From contig NZ_JAIRBM010000011.1 of assembly GCF_020089865.1 (NCBI RefSeq), positions 62,001 to 126,000 on the forward strand: a stretch of DNA of 64,000 bases, read 5' to 3'. Positions 46,511-55,700 of this stretch are shown here, one piece after another. Both the position numbers and the translations under genes were made by a program. This DNA is from Microvirga puerhi. Its GTDB lineage: Bacteria; Pseudomonadota; Alphaproteobacteria; Rhizobiales; Beijerinckiaceae. Numbering within the stretch: the stretch's first letter is position 1; each line of letters opens with the position of its first letter. Below the pieces are notes generated by a model, which saw only the letters and a list, made by a program, of their open reading frames with translations, was not told the origin of the DNA and searched no databases.

Positions 46511-47665
46511 TCAGGCAGCCCGCAGGGCCTCGTCGAGGTCCGTGAAGAGGTCGTTCATATCCTCGATGCCGGTGGACAGACGCAGAAGATCCGGTGGGCA
46601 CGGGGTCCCCGGACCTTCGATCGAGGCGCGGTGCTCGATGAGGCTTTCGACCCCGCCGAGGGAGGTTGCCCGCTTCCAGAGCCCCACCCGCGCCGCAGTG
46701 CGGATCGCCGCCGCCTCGCCGCCAGTGAGCTGGATCGACAGCATGTAGCCGAAGCCGCCATCCATCTGCCGTGCTGCGATGTCATGCCCCGGGTGCTGCG
46801 GCAGGCCGGGATAGAGCACGCGGGCAACCTTGGGATGATCACTGAAGCGCTCGGCGAGCAGCATGGCGCTTCTGGCCTGCGCCTCGGCACGCAGGTGCAA
46901 GGTGCGCATGCCGCGCATGAGCAGGTAGGCTTCGAACGGCCCGAGAATGGCGCCCTGCATCTTCCGGATGGACACGACCCGTGCCCAGAACTCATCTGCC
47001 TTCGCACCCGCGAGAACGCCCGCCACCACGTCGGAATGACCGTTCAAGACCTTCGTCGCCGCATGCATGACGATCTCCGCCCCGAGTGCCAGCGGCCTGG
47101 TATGGACCGGCGATGCCGTCGTGGAGTCGACCGCCAGCCGTGCGCCTGCCGCATGGGCGATCTCCGCAGCCGCCGCGATATCGGTGATGGTCCAGAGCGG
47201 ATTTGACGGCGTCTCGACCCAGACGAGCTTCGTTCGGCCCGGCACGACGGCCTTGCGCAGCGCGTCGAGATCATCGCTTTCCACGAAATCCACATGAAGT
47301 CCCCAGCGTGTCGCTTCCGTCATGAGCCAGTTGCGCAGCGCCCAGTACATCACCTTGGAAGCGACAACGTGATCGCCCGGATCGAGCGCCTGGAACACGG
47401 CGGTCGCCGCCGCCATACCGGAGGAGAAGAGCAGAGCCCCCGCATCCGCCTCCTCCAGCATCGCCAGCACGGCTTCGGTCTCCCGGACGGTGGCATTGTC
47501 CGGCCGGCCATAGACGAAACCGGAGGAATAGGCGTTGTCCTCGTCACGGATATAGGTGGTCGCCACGTGAATGGGCGGCACAACCGCTTTTGTGATCGGA
47601 TCCACATGGCCCATGGCTTGCGCCGCAAGGGAACGCTTGGACCAGAGCGGATGCGATGACGACAT
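46511..47665 (-). CDS. PLP-dependent cystathionine beta-lyase-type enzyme
   Basis: The 384-residue protein is of the Cys/Met metabolism PLP family: YGRPDNATVRETEAVLAMLE, LLFSSGMAAATAVFQALDPG, VWVETPSNPLWTITDIAA and the PLP lysine in HAATKVLNGHSDVVAG. It may be cystathionine beta-lyase or a gamma-synthase/gamma-lyase; the sequence alone does not settle it. The ATG at 47665 fits the family start. The cpdB start is 75 bases downstream on the same strand. It is divergent from tspO. Confidence 0.9.
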   Translation of the reverse strand: MSSSHPLWSKRSLAAQAMGHVDPITKAVVPPIHVATTYIRDEDNAYSSGFVYGRPDNATVRETEAVLAMLEEADAGALLFSSGMAAATAVFQALDPGDHVVASKVMYWALRNWLMTEATRWGLHVDFVESDDLDALRKAVVPGRTKLVWVETPSNPLWTITDIAAAAEIAHAAGARLAVDSTTASPVHTRPLALGAEIVMHAATKVLNGHSDVVAGVLAGAKADEFWARVVSIRKMQGAILGPFEAYLLMRGMRTLHLRAEAQARSAMLLAERFSDHPKVARVLYPGLPQHPGHDIAARQMDGGFGYMLSIQLTGGEAAAIRTAARVGLWKRATSLGGVESLIEHRASIEGPGTPCPPDLLRLSTGIEDMNDLFTDLDEALRAA

Positions 47666-47735
47666 GGGGAACCTCCAGTGAGCTTTACGGTTGCCGCAAG
47701 GCAATCCTCATGCCTTTACAGGGAATCGGCCCGTC

Positions 47736-48245
47736 ATGCATCCCGGAGAGACTTCAGCGCCAAGCCGCCCGACACCGCCTGTCCAGCGCTTCCTGATCGC
47801 CGTCCTGCCGGTCGCCGCCGCAGGCGTGCTCGGGACGATCGCCACGACCCCGAATATCCCGACCTGGTATGCAGGCCTCGCCAAGCCGGGCTTCACCCCG
47901 CCGAACTGGCTTTTCGGCCCGGTCTGGACGCTGCTCTATGCCTTGATGGCCTATGCGCTCTGGCGCATCCTGTCCCTGCCGAGCGATCGGCCAGGACGCC
48001 GCACGGCCATAGCGGCGTTCTTCGTGCAGCTCGTCCTCAACGCCCTCTGGTCCTGGGCTTTCTTCGGCGCACATTCGCCGCTGGCGGGTCTGGTGGTGAT
48101 CGCCGCGCTCCTGATCGCCATCATCGCGACGATCCACGCCTTCTGGCCCCTCGACAGAACCGCCGCCGGCCTCCTCGTGCCCTATCTGGCCTGGGTCATC
48201 TACGCGACGGCGCTGAACGCCGCCATCTGGCGGCTGAACCCGTGA
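47736..48245 (+). CDS. tspO: TspO/MBR family protein
   Basis: The 169-residue membrane protein has five helices and the family motifs WYAGLAKPGFTPPNWLFGPV, LLYALMAYALWRI and WSWAFFGAHSPLAGLV. Bacterial TspO proteins bind porphyrins or cholesterol-like ligands and affect tetrapyrrole handling and stress. The ATG at 47736 was chosen as the first in the coding-like region; a longer frame starts at 47691. It ends 4 bases from convergent hpt. Confidence 0.93.
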   Translation: MHPGETSAPSRPTPPVQRFLIAVLPVAAAGVLGTIATTPNIPTWYAGLAKPGFTPPNWLFGPVWTLLYALMAYALWRILSLPSDRPGRRTAIAAFFVQLVLNALWSWAFFGAHSPLAGLVVIAALLIAIIATIHAFWPLDRTAAGLLVPYLAWVIYATALNAAIWRLNP

Positions 48246-48249
48246 GGCG

Positions 48250-48816
48250 TCAGGCCTGATCAAAGAGATCCGGATTCTTGTCGAGATGATCGACGACCCC
48301 GACGAAGGGAAGCTGGCGGTATGAATGGGCGACATCCATGCCGTAGCCCACCACAAAGACATCCGGGCAGGTAAAGCCGACGAAATCCGCATCGATCGAC
48401 ACGGCCCGCTTGCCCGGCTTCTCGAGAAGAACCGTCGTCATGACGCGCTTCGCTCCCCGGGCCATCAGGAGGTCCTTCGCGAAGGTGACCGTCCGGCCGG
48501 ATTCCAGGATATCGTCGACGAGAAGCACGTCGCGACCGCGGACATCGCTTTCCACATCGCGCAGGATCGCGACCTGGCCGGTGGACACCGTGCCGTCGAG
48601 ATAGCTCGACAGGTGCACGAACTCGACCTGCGGCTCGAGCCCGGCCCGGTGAAGGGCACGGATCAGGTCGGCGGCGAACATGAAGCTGCCCTTCAGGACG
48701 GCAACGACGAGCAGGTTCTCAGGCTTGGCGTTGGCGATTTCCTGCGCCAGATCCTCGATGCGTCTGGCAATCGTCTCTTGATCGAAAAGAACCCGGATGC
48801 GCGGTGTACCTGTCAT
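48250..48816 (-). CDS. hpt: Hypoxanthine phosphoribosyltransferase
   Basis: The 188-residue enzyme salvages hypoxanthine (and often guanine) with PRPP. It has VVAVLKGSFMFAADLI, the flexible loop LSSYLDGTVSTGQV, the PRPP loop RDVLLVDDILESGRTV and the base-recognition FVVGYGMDVAHSYRQLPFVG. The ATG at 48816 is used; the preceding TTG at 48819 is in frame. It is a single minus-strand gene divergent from ftsE. Confidence 0.95.
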   Translation of the reverse strand: MTGTPRIRVLFDQETIARRIEDLAQEIANAKPENLLVVAVLKGSFMFAADLIRALHRAGLEPQVEFVHLSSYLDGTVSTGQVAILRDVESDVRGRDVLLVDDILESGRTVTFAKDLLMARGAKRVMTTVLLEKPGKRAVSIDADFVGFTCPDVFVVGYGMDVAHSYRQLPFVGVVDHLDKNPDLFDQA

Positions 48817-49128
48817 CAATTGATCCGTTCAGAAGAGATTCCGGGCGGCGAAGAACCGGAACCTGGAGTATTTCCCCTTCGTGACCATGACGGCGCGGCG
48901 AAGTCAAACAGACTTCCGCCCCTGCGGCCTTAAAGTCCACCGGAAGGATCGAGGCGGAGGTTCATCCGGCTCCGAAGTTCCGCTAGCATCGCCCAAGCCT
49001 CGCCTCTCCCCGATCGCGCGGAACTTATGGACTTGCCCGGCGCATCTGGACCATAAGCGAACAGAATCGGAGAATAGGCAGGCCCCTGCCCGCTCGTTTC
49101 GACCCCAGCCAAGGATGGCCCGCTGCCC
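48817..49128. other. Spacer between divergent hpt and ftsE
   Basis: These 312 bases separate hpt from ftsE. No gene with coding-like composition, no terminator hairpin and no clear promoter pair was seen. The ftsE ribosome site is not obvious, and the promoters of both genes must lie here. Confidence 0.5.
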
Positions 49129-49833
49129 GTGGAAGCGTTTTACGACAATGATTTCGAGGAGGACGCGCCTCCGGTCGTGCATTTCGAGAACGTGGGCGTC
49201 CGCTACGGCATGGGCCCCGAGGTTCTGCGAGACCTGACCTTCTCGATCGAGCCGCACTCGTTTCAGTTTCTCACCGGGCCGTCAGGCGCCGGCAAGACCA
49301 CGCTTCTGCGCCTGATTCTGCTTGCCGTGAAGCCGACACGGGGGCTGATCTCGCTGTTCGGCCAGGACGTGTCGGGCATCTCCAAGAACGCGCTGACGGA
49401 CGTGCGGCGGCGCATGGGCGTGGTGTTTCAGGATTTCCGCCTCCTCGATCATCTGACGACCTACGAGAATGTCGCCCTCCCCTTGCGTGTCCAGGGCAAG
49501 GAGGAGACGAGCTACCGCGCCGAAGTGGTGGAGCTGTTGCGGTGGGTCGGTCTCGGCGACCGGATGCACGTGCTCCCGCCAGTGCTGTCCGGCGGCGAGA
49601 AGCAGCGCGCTGCGATCGCTCGCGCCCTCATCGTTCGGCCGGATCTGCTGCTTGCAGACGAGCCGACCGGAAACGTCGACCCGTCGCTGGCGCGCAGGCT
49701 CCTGCGCCTCTTCATCGAGCTGAACCGTCTGGGGACCTCGGTCGTGATCGCGACGCACGATTTCAGCCTGATGGACCAGCTCGACGTGCGTCGCCTCGTT
49801 CTCGGCGACGGCCGCCTGCATATCGACGAGTAG
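49129..49833 (+). CDS. ftsE: Cell division ATP-binding protein FtsE
   Basis: FtsE is the ATPase of the FtsEX complex, which activates murein hydrolases at the division site. The 234-residue protein has Walker A (TGPSGAGKTTLLRL), the ABC signature (VLSGGEKQRAAIARAL, with LSGGEKQR) and Walker B (LLLADEPTGNVDPS). It starts with GTG and has an acidic N-terminal extension of about 15 residues (EAFYDNDFEEDAPP) before the usual HFENVGVRYG. ftsX follows after 4 bases. Confidence 0.95.
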   Translation: MEAFYDNDFEEDAPPVVHFENVGVRYGMGPEVLRDLTFSIEPHSFQFLTGPSGAGKTTLLRLILLAVKPTRGLISLFGQDVSGISKNALTDVRRRMGVVFQDFRLLDHLTTYENVALPLRVQGKEETSYRAEVVELLRWVGLGDRMHVLPPVLSGGEKQRAAIARALIVRPDLLLADEPTGNVDPSLARRLLRLFIELNRLGTSVVIATHDFSLMDQLDVRRLVLGDGRLHIDE

Positions 49834-49837
49834 CGCC

Positions 49838-50806
49838 ATGAATGATCATACGCGCTCGTCCCGTTCACCCGCTCAGAGCAGCGACAAACGCCCTCTCCCG
49901 GCCTCGCTGCGCCGCAATGCGCCTCTGGTTCCGGTGGATTCCGCCGGTGGTCAGGCGCTCGCGGCAGTGATTGCGATCCTCACCTTCCTGGCCGCCCTTT
50001 GCGCCGGAGGCGCGGAACTCGTGGCCTCGAGCTCCACCCAATGGCGATCGGACATCGCTCGCGAGGTCACGATCCAGGTCCGGCCGAATCCTCAGCGCTC
50101 CATCGAGGACGACGTGGCCCGCGCGGTGGCGCTTGCGCGCCAGACCCCTGGGGTCGAGGAGACCCAGGCTTTCTCGAAGACCGAATCCGAGCGCCTTCTC
50201 GAACCATGGCTCGGAACCGGGCTCGACTTCAACGATCTGCCGGTCCCGCGCCTGATCGTTCTGAAACTCCAGGTCGACGCCAAGCCTGATTTCACCAAGC
50301 TGAGGCAGACCCTGCGCGAACAGGTTCCGGGCGCGAGCCTCGACGATCACGCCCTCTGGGTCTCACGCCTCTCGACCATGGCCAACACGATCATCGGGGT
50401 CGGAGTGATCCTGGTGGCTCTGGTCCTGCTGGCAGCAGGACTTGCGGTCACCTTTGCCACCCGGGGAGCCATGGCCGGCAACCGGGAGGTCGTCGAGGTC
50501 CTGCATTTTGTCGGGGCCAGCGACGACTTCATCGCCCGGGAGTTCCAGCGGCGGTTCTTCAAGCTCGGCCTGCGCGGCAGCATGGTAGGCGCTAGCGCCG
50601 CCCTCGTCATGACCATCGCCGTAGGTTTCATTACCCGGTCCTGGCGGGCGAGCCCCGCCGGCGATCAGCTGGAAGCTCTGTTCGGCTCTTTCAGCATCGG
50701 CTGGCGCGGCTATGCGGTGGTGATCCTGATCGCTCTTGCCGTAGCGCTGATCACAGGAATCGTGTCTCGGCTGACGGTGAGACGCTTTCTTAACGGAAAT
50801 GGTTGA
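49838..50806 (+). CDS. ftsX: Cell division permease FtsX
   Basis: The 322-residue membrane partner of FtsE has a cytoplasmic N-terminus, one helix at about residues 44-64, an outside domain (EVTIQVRPNPQRSIEDDVAR, LVLKLQVDAKPDF), and three further helices, with RGAMAGNREVVEVLHFVGAS between the second and third. The topology matches FtsX/MacB-like permeases. The gap to ftsE is 4 bases and the next gene is ydcF-like, so the cluster is likely one operon. Confidence 0.95.
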   Translation: MNDHTRSSRSPAQSSDKRPLPASLRRNAPLVPVDSAGGQALAAVIAILTFLAALCAGGAELVASSSTQWRSDIAREVTIQVRPNPQRSIEDDVARAVALARQTPGVEETQAFSKTESERLLEPWLGTGLDFNDLPVPRLIVLKLQVDAKPDFTKLRQTLREQVPGASLDDHALWVSRLSTMANTIIGVGVILVALVLLAAGLAVTFATRGAMAGNREVVEVLHFVGASDDFIAREFQRRFFKLGLRGSMVGASAALVMTIAVGFITRSWRASPAGDQLEALFGSFSIGWRGYAVVILIALAVALITGIVSRLTVRRFLNGNG

Positions 50807-50907
50807 TACTCCCCTCGATATAAAGGGTTGCCTCTCCGTTGCCGTATTCTGCATTATCTTCCGCCGAGATGACCTCGCGCACGCAGAACTTGGCGCTCAT
50901 CAACGCC

Positions 50908-51645
50908 ATGGACACGACAGAGGCCTTGGGTTGGGGCTGGACGATGGCAGAGTCGCCTTCTCTCCCCAGTCGACGGTCGCTGCGCAATCGCCTGCTGCGA
51001 TATAGTTTGATGGCCGGCTTGGCCGGTCTCTTTGTCCTGTTCGCCGGATTCCTTGCCTTCGTCTATTCCCTCGATCGCTTCGAGCAGAAGCCGGAGACCC
51101 GCGCGGACGGCATCGTCGCCATGACGGGCGGTGCCCAGCGCATCGGCGACGCGATCGATCTCCTGGCCCAGGGCTACGCCAAGCGACTTCTTATCTCCGG
51201 CGTCAACGAGAAGACGAGCCGCGACGAGATCTTTCGTCTCAATCCCGGCCAGCGGCGCCTGTTCGACTGCTGCGTCGATCTCGACTACCGGGCGCGCAAT
51301 ACCATCGGCAATGCCATTGAGACCCGACGCTGGGCCGAACAGCATCAGTTCGATGCGCTGATCGTCGTCACGTCGAACTACCACATGCCGCGAACCCTGG
51401 TTGAGCTCGACCACGCCCTGCCCAATCTGCAGAAGATCCCCTATCCCGTCGCGGCGACGATCGATCCGCACGACTGGTGGCATAACCCCGCCACCGCCAA
51501 GGTGATCTTTTCGGAATACCTGAAATTCCTCGTGGTCTGGGTAAGGACCCGGCTCGAAAAGGATCCGGAACACTCCTCGGCCGCGAAGATCATGAGCGGC
51601 GGCCGGCCCATCCAGCACGTTTCTGCCGGCCCCCTGTGGCGCTGA
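50908..51645 (+). CDS. YdcF/ElyC-family (DUF218) membrane-anchored protein
   Basis: The DUF218 domain is visible: IVAMTGGAQRIGDAIDLLAQ, RLLISGVNEKTSRDEIFRL, DYRARNTIGNAIETRRWAEQ and IVVTSNYHMPRTLVEL. A single membrane helix (RYSLMAGLAGLFVLFAGFLA) precedes it. Relatives such as SanA/ElyC affect peptidoglycan and envelope integrity. The start is unsure: ATG 50908 is chosen (245 residues); ATG 50869, ATG 50944 and TTG 50839 are alternatives. It follows ftsX and precedes plsC. Confidence 0.88.
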   Translation: MDTTEALGWGWTMAESPSLPSRRSLRNRLLRYSLMAGLAGLFVLFAGFLAFVYSLDRFEQKPETRADGIVAMTGGAQRIGDAIDLLAQGYAKRLLISGVNEKTSRDEIFRLNPGQRRLFDCCVDLDYRARNTIGNAIETRRWAEQHQFDALIVVTSNYHMPRTLVELDHALPNLQKIPYPVAATIDPHDWWHNPATAKVIFSEYLKFLVVWVRTRLEKDPEHSSAAKIMSGGRPIQHVSAGPLWR

Positions 51646-51743
51646 AACGCCTGTACCGGGTCGGATTTGCCCTTGTCCGCCCAGCCTGAACGTGGCTTAG
51701 AGAGATCCCCGCGGGGGTCGGATCCCGCTTTTCCATCGCTGCC

Positions 51744-52511
51744 ATGCTGATCCTCCGCTCCCTGCTGTTCAACATCGCCTTCTACGTGAACATCATCCTC
51801 TGGATGATCATGCTGCTGCCGACCTTCCTCCTGCCGCGGCGGGTGTTCATGCGTGGCGTCCAGGCCTGGGCCTGTTCCTCTCTCTGGCTGCTGCGCGTCG
51901 TCGCCGGGATCAGGGTGGAGATTAGCGGTCGCGAGCGAATTCCCGCAGGCGGGCTGCTGGTCGCCGCGAAGCACCAGTCGCTCTGGGAGACCTTCGCGCT
52001 CCTGCCTCTTTTCGACGACCCGACCTTCATCCTCAAGCGGGAGCTGATGTGGATCCCGGTCTTCGGCTGGTTCACCTGGAAGGCCGATTGCGTGCCGGTG
52101 AACCGCAAGGCTGGCTCCCAGGCGCTGATCAGAATGATGGCCAGGGCCCACGAGGAAGTGGACGAGGGGCGCCAGCTCGTGATCTTTCCGGAGGGTACGC
52201 GCCGTCCGCCGGGAGCCCCTCCTGCCTACAAGTTCGGCGTATCCCATCTCTATCAGAATCTGGGCGTGCCCTGCCTCCCCATCGCCCTGAACTCGGGGCT
52301 GTATTGGCCCCGACGCGAATTCATCCGTCGGCCCGGCACGATCCGCGTCGAGATTCTCGAGCCGATCCCGTCCGGCCTGCCCCGGGACGCATTCTTCAGG
52401 CAGATGCAGGACGTGATCGAATCAGCCTCGGATCGGCTTCTCGCCGAAGGGCGCCGGGAACTTGGCCTCCCCTCGCCCGGCGAACCTGCGACAAACTTCC
52501 CCAAGGCCTGA
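51744..52511 (+). CDS. plsC: 1-acyl-sn-glycerol-3-phosphate acyltransferase
   Basis: PlsC transfers the second acyl chain to make phosphatidic acid. The 255-residue protein has an N-terminal membrane segment (FNIAFYVNIILWMIMLLPTF), the KHQSLWETF motif that stands for HxxxxD/E with His-Gln-Ser-Leu-Trp-Glu, and the substrate motif FPEGTRRPPGAPP followed by VPCLPIALNSGLYWPRR. It lies 98 bases after the ydcF-like gene in an ftsE-ftsX-ydcF-plsC series on one strand. Confidence 0.93.
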   Translation: MLILRSLLFNIAFYVNIILWMIMLLPTFLLPRRVFMRGVQAWACSSLWLLRVVAGIRVEISGRERIPAGGLLVAAKHQSLWETFALLPLFDDPTFILKRELMWIPVFGWFTWKADCVPVNRKAGSQALIRMMARAHEEVDEGRQLVIFPEGTRRPPGAPPAYKFGVSHLYQNLGVPCLPIALNSGLYWPRREFIRRPGTIRVEILEPIPSGLPRDAFFRQMQDVIESASDRLLAEGRRELGLPSPGEPATNFPKA

Positions 52512-52534
52512 CGTCACAAGGATTTGATGGATTC

Positions 52535-52563
52535 TTGACGGCGCCGTTAACCGTTCTTATGTT
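52535..52563 (+). promoter_or_regulatory. Sigma-70-type promoter overlapped by a palindrome
   Basis: TTGACG, a 17-base spacer and TATGTT fit a housekeeping promoter. The palindrome GTTCTTATGTTAAGAAC (52553-52569, perfect 7-3-7) covers the -10 element and ends 2 bases before the ATG of the following gene. A repressor site at the start of transcription is likely. A predicted start near 52570 would make the mRNA almost leaderless. Confidence 0.6.
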
Positions 52564-52571
52564 AAGAACAA

Positions 52572-53009
52572 ATGGCGAACAAAAGAACCATATCGTGGTC
52601 GATGGCGATGCGGGATCTTCGCAATGATCGTGCCCGGAGAGCAGGTGTGCGCGAGGAGCGTCTGAGGGCGACGGCCGGCCTGCGGTCGTCCGAGACCTTA
52701 AGCTCGTGGCGCGGACGCTCGGGTCGGCGCTATATCGTCGGTGTCCATCCGCTCGTCGAGGCAGAGGTTTTCGAAGTAACCATCGACGCGGTCATTCTGG
52801 CGGTGAAGCGTGACGAGGCAGGAACCGCCCATGTGATCGATATTGCCACAGCCAGTTCCTATCCCAGCGAGCAGGCCCGGGCGCGATGGATGGCGGATGT
52901 CCAGAACCGCGGCGCCAATGAGATGCACGTCCACCGCCTCGCCCATGATGATCAGGAACGCCTCGCCGTGATCGACGATCTGCGCCAGGACCAGGAGCTG
53001 GACTTCTAA
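52572..53009 (+). CDS. Conserved hypothetical protein
   Basis: The 145-residue protein of unknown function has a basic N-terminal third (RDLRNDRARRAGVREERLRA) and a folded C-terminal part of mixed strands and helices (RYIVGVHPLVEAEVFEVTID, AHVIDIATASSYPSEQARAR, DVQNRGANEMHVHRLAHDD). The ATG at 52572 follows the promoter-operator by 2 bases; ATGs at 52602 and 52608 are internal alternatives. It ends 4 bases inside the convergent chaC gene end. Confidence 0.65.
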   Translation: MANKRTISWSMAMRDLRNDRARRAGVREERLRATAGLRSSETLSSWRGRSGRRYIVGVHPLVEAEVFEVTIDAVILAVKRDEAGTAHVIDIATASSYPSEQARARWMADVQNRGANEMHVHRLAHDDQERLAVIDDLRQDQELDF

Positions 53010-53542
53010 CCGAGGACCTCGGTGAGCCGCTGCAGCAGCGGATCCTGAACCCCCATCCCGACCAGATGCTCATAAGTGGAGCGGACGTAATCCGGATTTT
53101 GGCCGGAAATGCCCACACCATCGCGAACCAGATCCACGATCTCCTCGAAAGACAGCCGGCCCGCATATTGCTGGTGCTTGCGGTCGGCGATGTAGGCCAA
53201 AGCCTCTATCTTCCGTCCGTCATCCAGGCGAACGGGTAGTCGGCGCTCCAGATAGACCGCCGTCGCCTGTTCCCGCTCCCTCAGATAATGAATGGTCGCC
53301 TCGGCCTCCTCCGGCACGACCCGGAAGACGACCCCATGGCAGCGCCCCCCGCGATCGAGACCAAGGACAAGGCCCGGCTTCTCGGGCGTTCCTCGATGAA
53401 CATGGGAGAAGACGCAGAGCGAACGATGATAGCCGTAGAGTTGCGCGTGGTGCCGTTCCACGAACGGGAAACCCGGCCGCCACATGAGCGAACCATATCC
53501 GAAGACCCACAAGCCGCTGGCGTCCTGCATTTCGTCCGACAT
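53006..53542 (-). CDS. chaC: ChaC-type gamma-glutamylcyclotransferase
   Basis: The 178-residue protein has the cyclotransferase signature GLWVFGYGSLMWRPGFPF, the catalytic-region Glu in YLREREQATAVY, and the ChaC-type LRE stretch with YAGRLSFEEIVDLVRDGVG. ChaC proteins cut glutathione into 5-oxoproline and Cys-Gly. The ATG at 53542 gives the family length; an upstream frame adds 24 residues. A palindrome, TGCCCG-GAT-CGGGCA, lies 11 bases upstream. Confidence 0.9.
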   Translation of the reverse strand: MSDEMQDASGLWVFGYGSLMWRPGFPFVERHHAQLYGYHRSLCVFSHVHRGTPEKPGLVLGLDRGGRCHGVVFRVVPEEAEATIHYLREREQATAVYLERRLPVRLDDGRKIEALAYIADRKHQQYAGRLSFEEIVDLVRDGVGISGQNPDYVRSTYEHLVGMGVQDPLLQRLTEVLG

Positions 53543-53712
53543 GCCCGAACCTTGCCCGGATCGGGCATTAGGAAAGAAGCTTTCACGAGGGATCGGTTTT
53601 GCGTCCGGTCCCACTCTCCCTTATGGAAGCACCCGGATCGCCGGAATCGCCGATGCCCATGGCGGAATCCTGCGCTAGCAGCTCCCTGGAAGCGACACAA
53701 TAGGAGACCCTC

Positions 53713-54759
53713 ATGGGTGATGCCGCCACCGAGAATGTCCGCTCCAACCGCTTCTGGCTCTATACGCCTTTCGCACTCCTTCTTCTCGTGGCCGTTGCCT
53801 GGAGCATCGGGTGGTTCATCATCCGAAGCCGAACGACGGACTCCATCGATACCTGGTTCGGTCTCGAGGCCAAGGCTGGCCGGCAATGGACATGCCAGGA
53901 CCGGACGGTCCAAGGCTTCCCCTTCCGAATCGAAGTGACGTGCGGGTCTTTGAATCTGACCCATGGAGCGATCACCGCCTCCTTCGGACGGGTCGAATCG
54001 GTCGCTCAGGTCTACCAGCCGCGATTCGTGATCACCGAGATCGAAGGTCCCCTGCGCCTGACGGACGGCACGAGCACCATCGAGGGCCGCTGGGATCTGC
54101 TTCAGACGAGCGTGCATGCCACCACGGCCGGTCTGCAACGGCTCTCTGCAGTCGCGAACAATCCCACCGTCACGGTCACCGGCCTGACGCCCGATCCGAT
54201 CGTCGTCTCAAGCAGAGAAACCGAGTTCCACGTGCGCCCCGATCCATCGCGCAGCCAGGACAAGGCGTATGACGTCGCCTTGTCGCTGGACAAGGCGCAG
54301 ATTCCGGCCCTGAACAACCTCCTCGGCAGCGCCGAGCCGACGGATCTGCAAGCCGACCTCACGATCACGCAGGCGGAGGGCTTCCGTGGCCGGCCGATCG
54401 CCGAGGAACTGGAGCGCTGGCGCAACGACGGGGGACGGCTTGCCGTCGAGATGCTGTCCCTGAACAAGGGTGCACGCCGGATCGAAGCCAAAGGCGAGTT
54501 GGGCATCGATGCGGACCATCGCCTTTCAGGCACGCTCAATGTTGCCGCATCCGGCCTCGACAGCCTGATTGGAGCACTGATGGGCAAGCGCCCCGTCGGA
54601 GCCTTGCTCGGCACGCTTTTCGGTCAGGGAACACGGCCCAATGCCGCCCCGGCGGACAAGCCCGCTCTCACGCCTTTGCCGCCCCTACGCTTCGAGAATG
54701 GCCTCCTGGCCCTCGGTCCCTTCGTGATTCCGAACGTCAAATTGCCAGCGATCTACTGA
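53713..54759 (+). CDS. DUF2125 membrane-anchored protein
   Basis: The 348-residue protein begins with one membrane anchor (PFALLLLVAVAWSIGWFIIR) and continues with the DUF2125 fold (TWFGLEAKAGRQWTCQDRTV, QGFPFRIEVTC). It has long beta structure, is exported to the periplasm side and is widespread in alphaproteobacteria. Its role is not known; a lipid-transport or envelope role is a guess from the fold type. TAGGAG precedes the ATG. It overlaps the end of convergent tyrC by 7 bases. Confidence 0.88.
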   Translation: MGDAATENVRSNRFWLYTPFALLLLVAVAWSIGWFIIRSRTTDSIDTWFGLEAKAGRQWTCQDRTVQGFPFRIEVTCGSLNLTHGAITASFGRVESVAQVYQPRFVITEIEGPLRLTDGTSTIEGRWDLLQTSVHATTAGLQRLSAVANNPTVTVTGLTPDPIVVSSRETEFHVRPDPSRSQDKAYDVALSLDKAQIPALNNLLGSAEPTDLQADLTITQAEGFRGRPIAEELERWRNDGGRLAVEMLSLNKGARRIEAKGELGIDADHRLSGTLNVAASGLDSLIGALMGKRPVGALLGTLFGQGTRPNAAPADKPALTPLPPLRFENGLLALGPFVIPNVKLPAIY

Positions 54760-55700
54760 CCGTCGCGCCGGCGTCCGAAATCGGGCTCCGGCGTTTCCTG
54801 GCCGACGGAGATGATGCCCCGGCGAATGGCCCGGGTGCGGGTAAACAGCTCGAAGAGCTTGTCGCCTTCCCCCCAGCGTATGGCGCGGGCGAGCAGCGCG
54901 ATGTCCTCGTTGAGACGCCCGAGCATCTCCAGCACCGCCTCCCTGTTGTGGAGGAAGACGTCCCGCCACATGGTCGGGTCGGATGCGGCGATGCGGGTGA
55001 AATCGCGGAAGCCGCCCGCCGAGAACTTGATCACTTCCGACTGGGTGACGGTCTCCAGATCGGCCGCCGTGCCCACGATGTTGTAGGCGATGAGATGCGG
55101 CACGTGGCTCGTGATGGCGAGCACGAGATCATGGTGCTGGGCCGTCATGACCTCGACGTTCGAACCCATCGCGGACCAGAATTCCCGCACGCGTTCCACG
55201 GCCTCGTCCGGCGTGCCTTCCGGCGGCGTGAGGATGCACCAGCGATTGAAGAACAGCGTCGAGAATCCGGCATCGGGGCCGGAATGCTCCGTGCCGGCGA
55301 CCGGATGCGCGGGAACGAAAAACACACCCTGAGGCAGATGCGGCTGGACCTGGGCGATCACCGAGGCCTTCACAGAGCCGACGTCCGATATGATCGCTCC
55401 CGGCTTGAGACTCTTCGAAATGGCGGCAGCCACTGCCCCGTAGGCGCCGACGGGCACACAGATGACAACCAGATCGGCATCCGCCACGCCGGCGGCTGCA
55501 TCGGTCGTGGCCTCCTCGGCAAGCCCCAGCTCTTTCACGCGAGCGACGACACCTTCATCCTGATCGATGGCGACAATCGTGCCGGCGAGATTGAGATGGC
55601 GTACCGCACGGGCGATGGAGGAGCCGATCAGCCCGAGACCGACCAGAGCGACGCGACTAAAGAGTGGTTTTTCGCGGGGAGGACCGAGACGCTCAGGCAT
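54753..55700 (-). CDS. tyrC: Prephenate/arogenate dehydrogenase
   Basis: The enzyme oxidises and decarboxylates prephenate or arogenate in tyrosine synthesis. The 315-residue protein has an N-terminal Rossmann domain ([20 protein letters not shown]), [30 protein letters not shown] and the C-terminal dimer helices ([20 protein letters not shown]). It overlaps hisC upstream by 8 bases, and the chorismate mutase gene is 120 bases beyond, so all three form a tyrosine-pathway cluster. Confidence 0.93.
   Translation of the reverse strand: MPERLGPPREKPLFSRVALVGLGLIGSSIARAVRHLNLAGTIVAIDQDEGVVARVKELGLAEEATTDAAAGVADADLVVICVPVGAYGAVAAAISKSLKPGAIISDVGSVKASVIAQVQPHLPQGVFFVPAHPVAGTEHSGPDAGFSTLFFNRWCILTPPEGTPDEAVERVREFWSAMGSNVEVMTAQHHDLVLAITSHVPHLIAYNIVGTAADLETVTQSEVIKFSAGGFRDFTRIAASDPTMWRDVFLHNREAVLEMLGRLNEDIALLARAIRWGEGDKLFELFTRTRAIRRGIISVGQETPEPDFGRRRDGQ

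Noticed and set aside
52553-52569. LexA box at the palindrome GTTCTTATGTTAAGAAC
   Set aside because: The alphaproteobacterial LexA site is the direct repeat GTTC-N7-GTTC; here GTTC and GAAC are inverted with another spacing.
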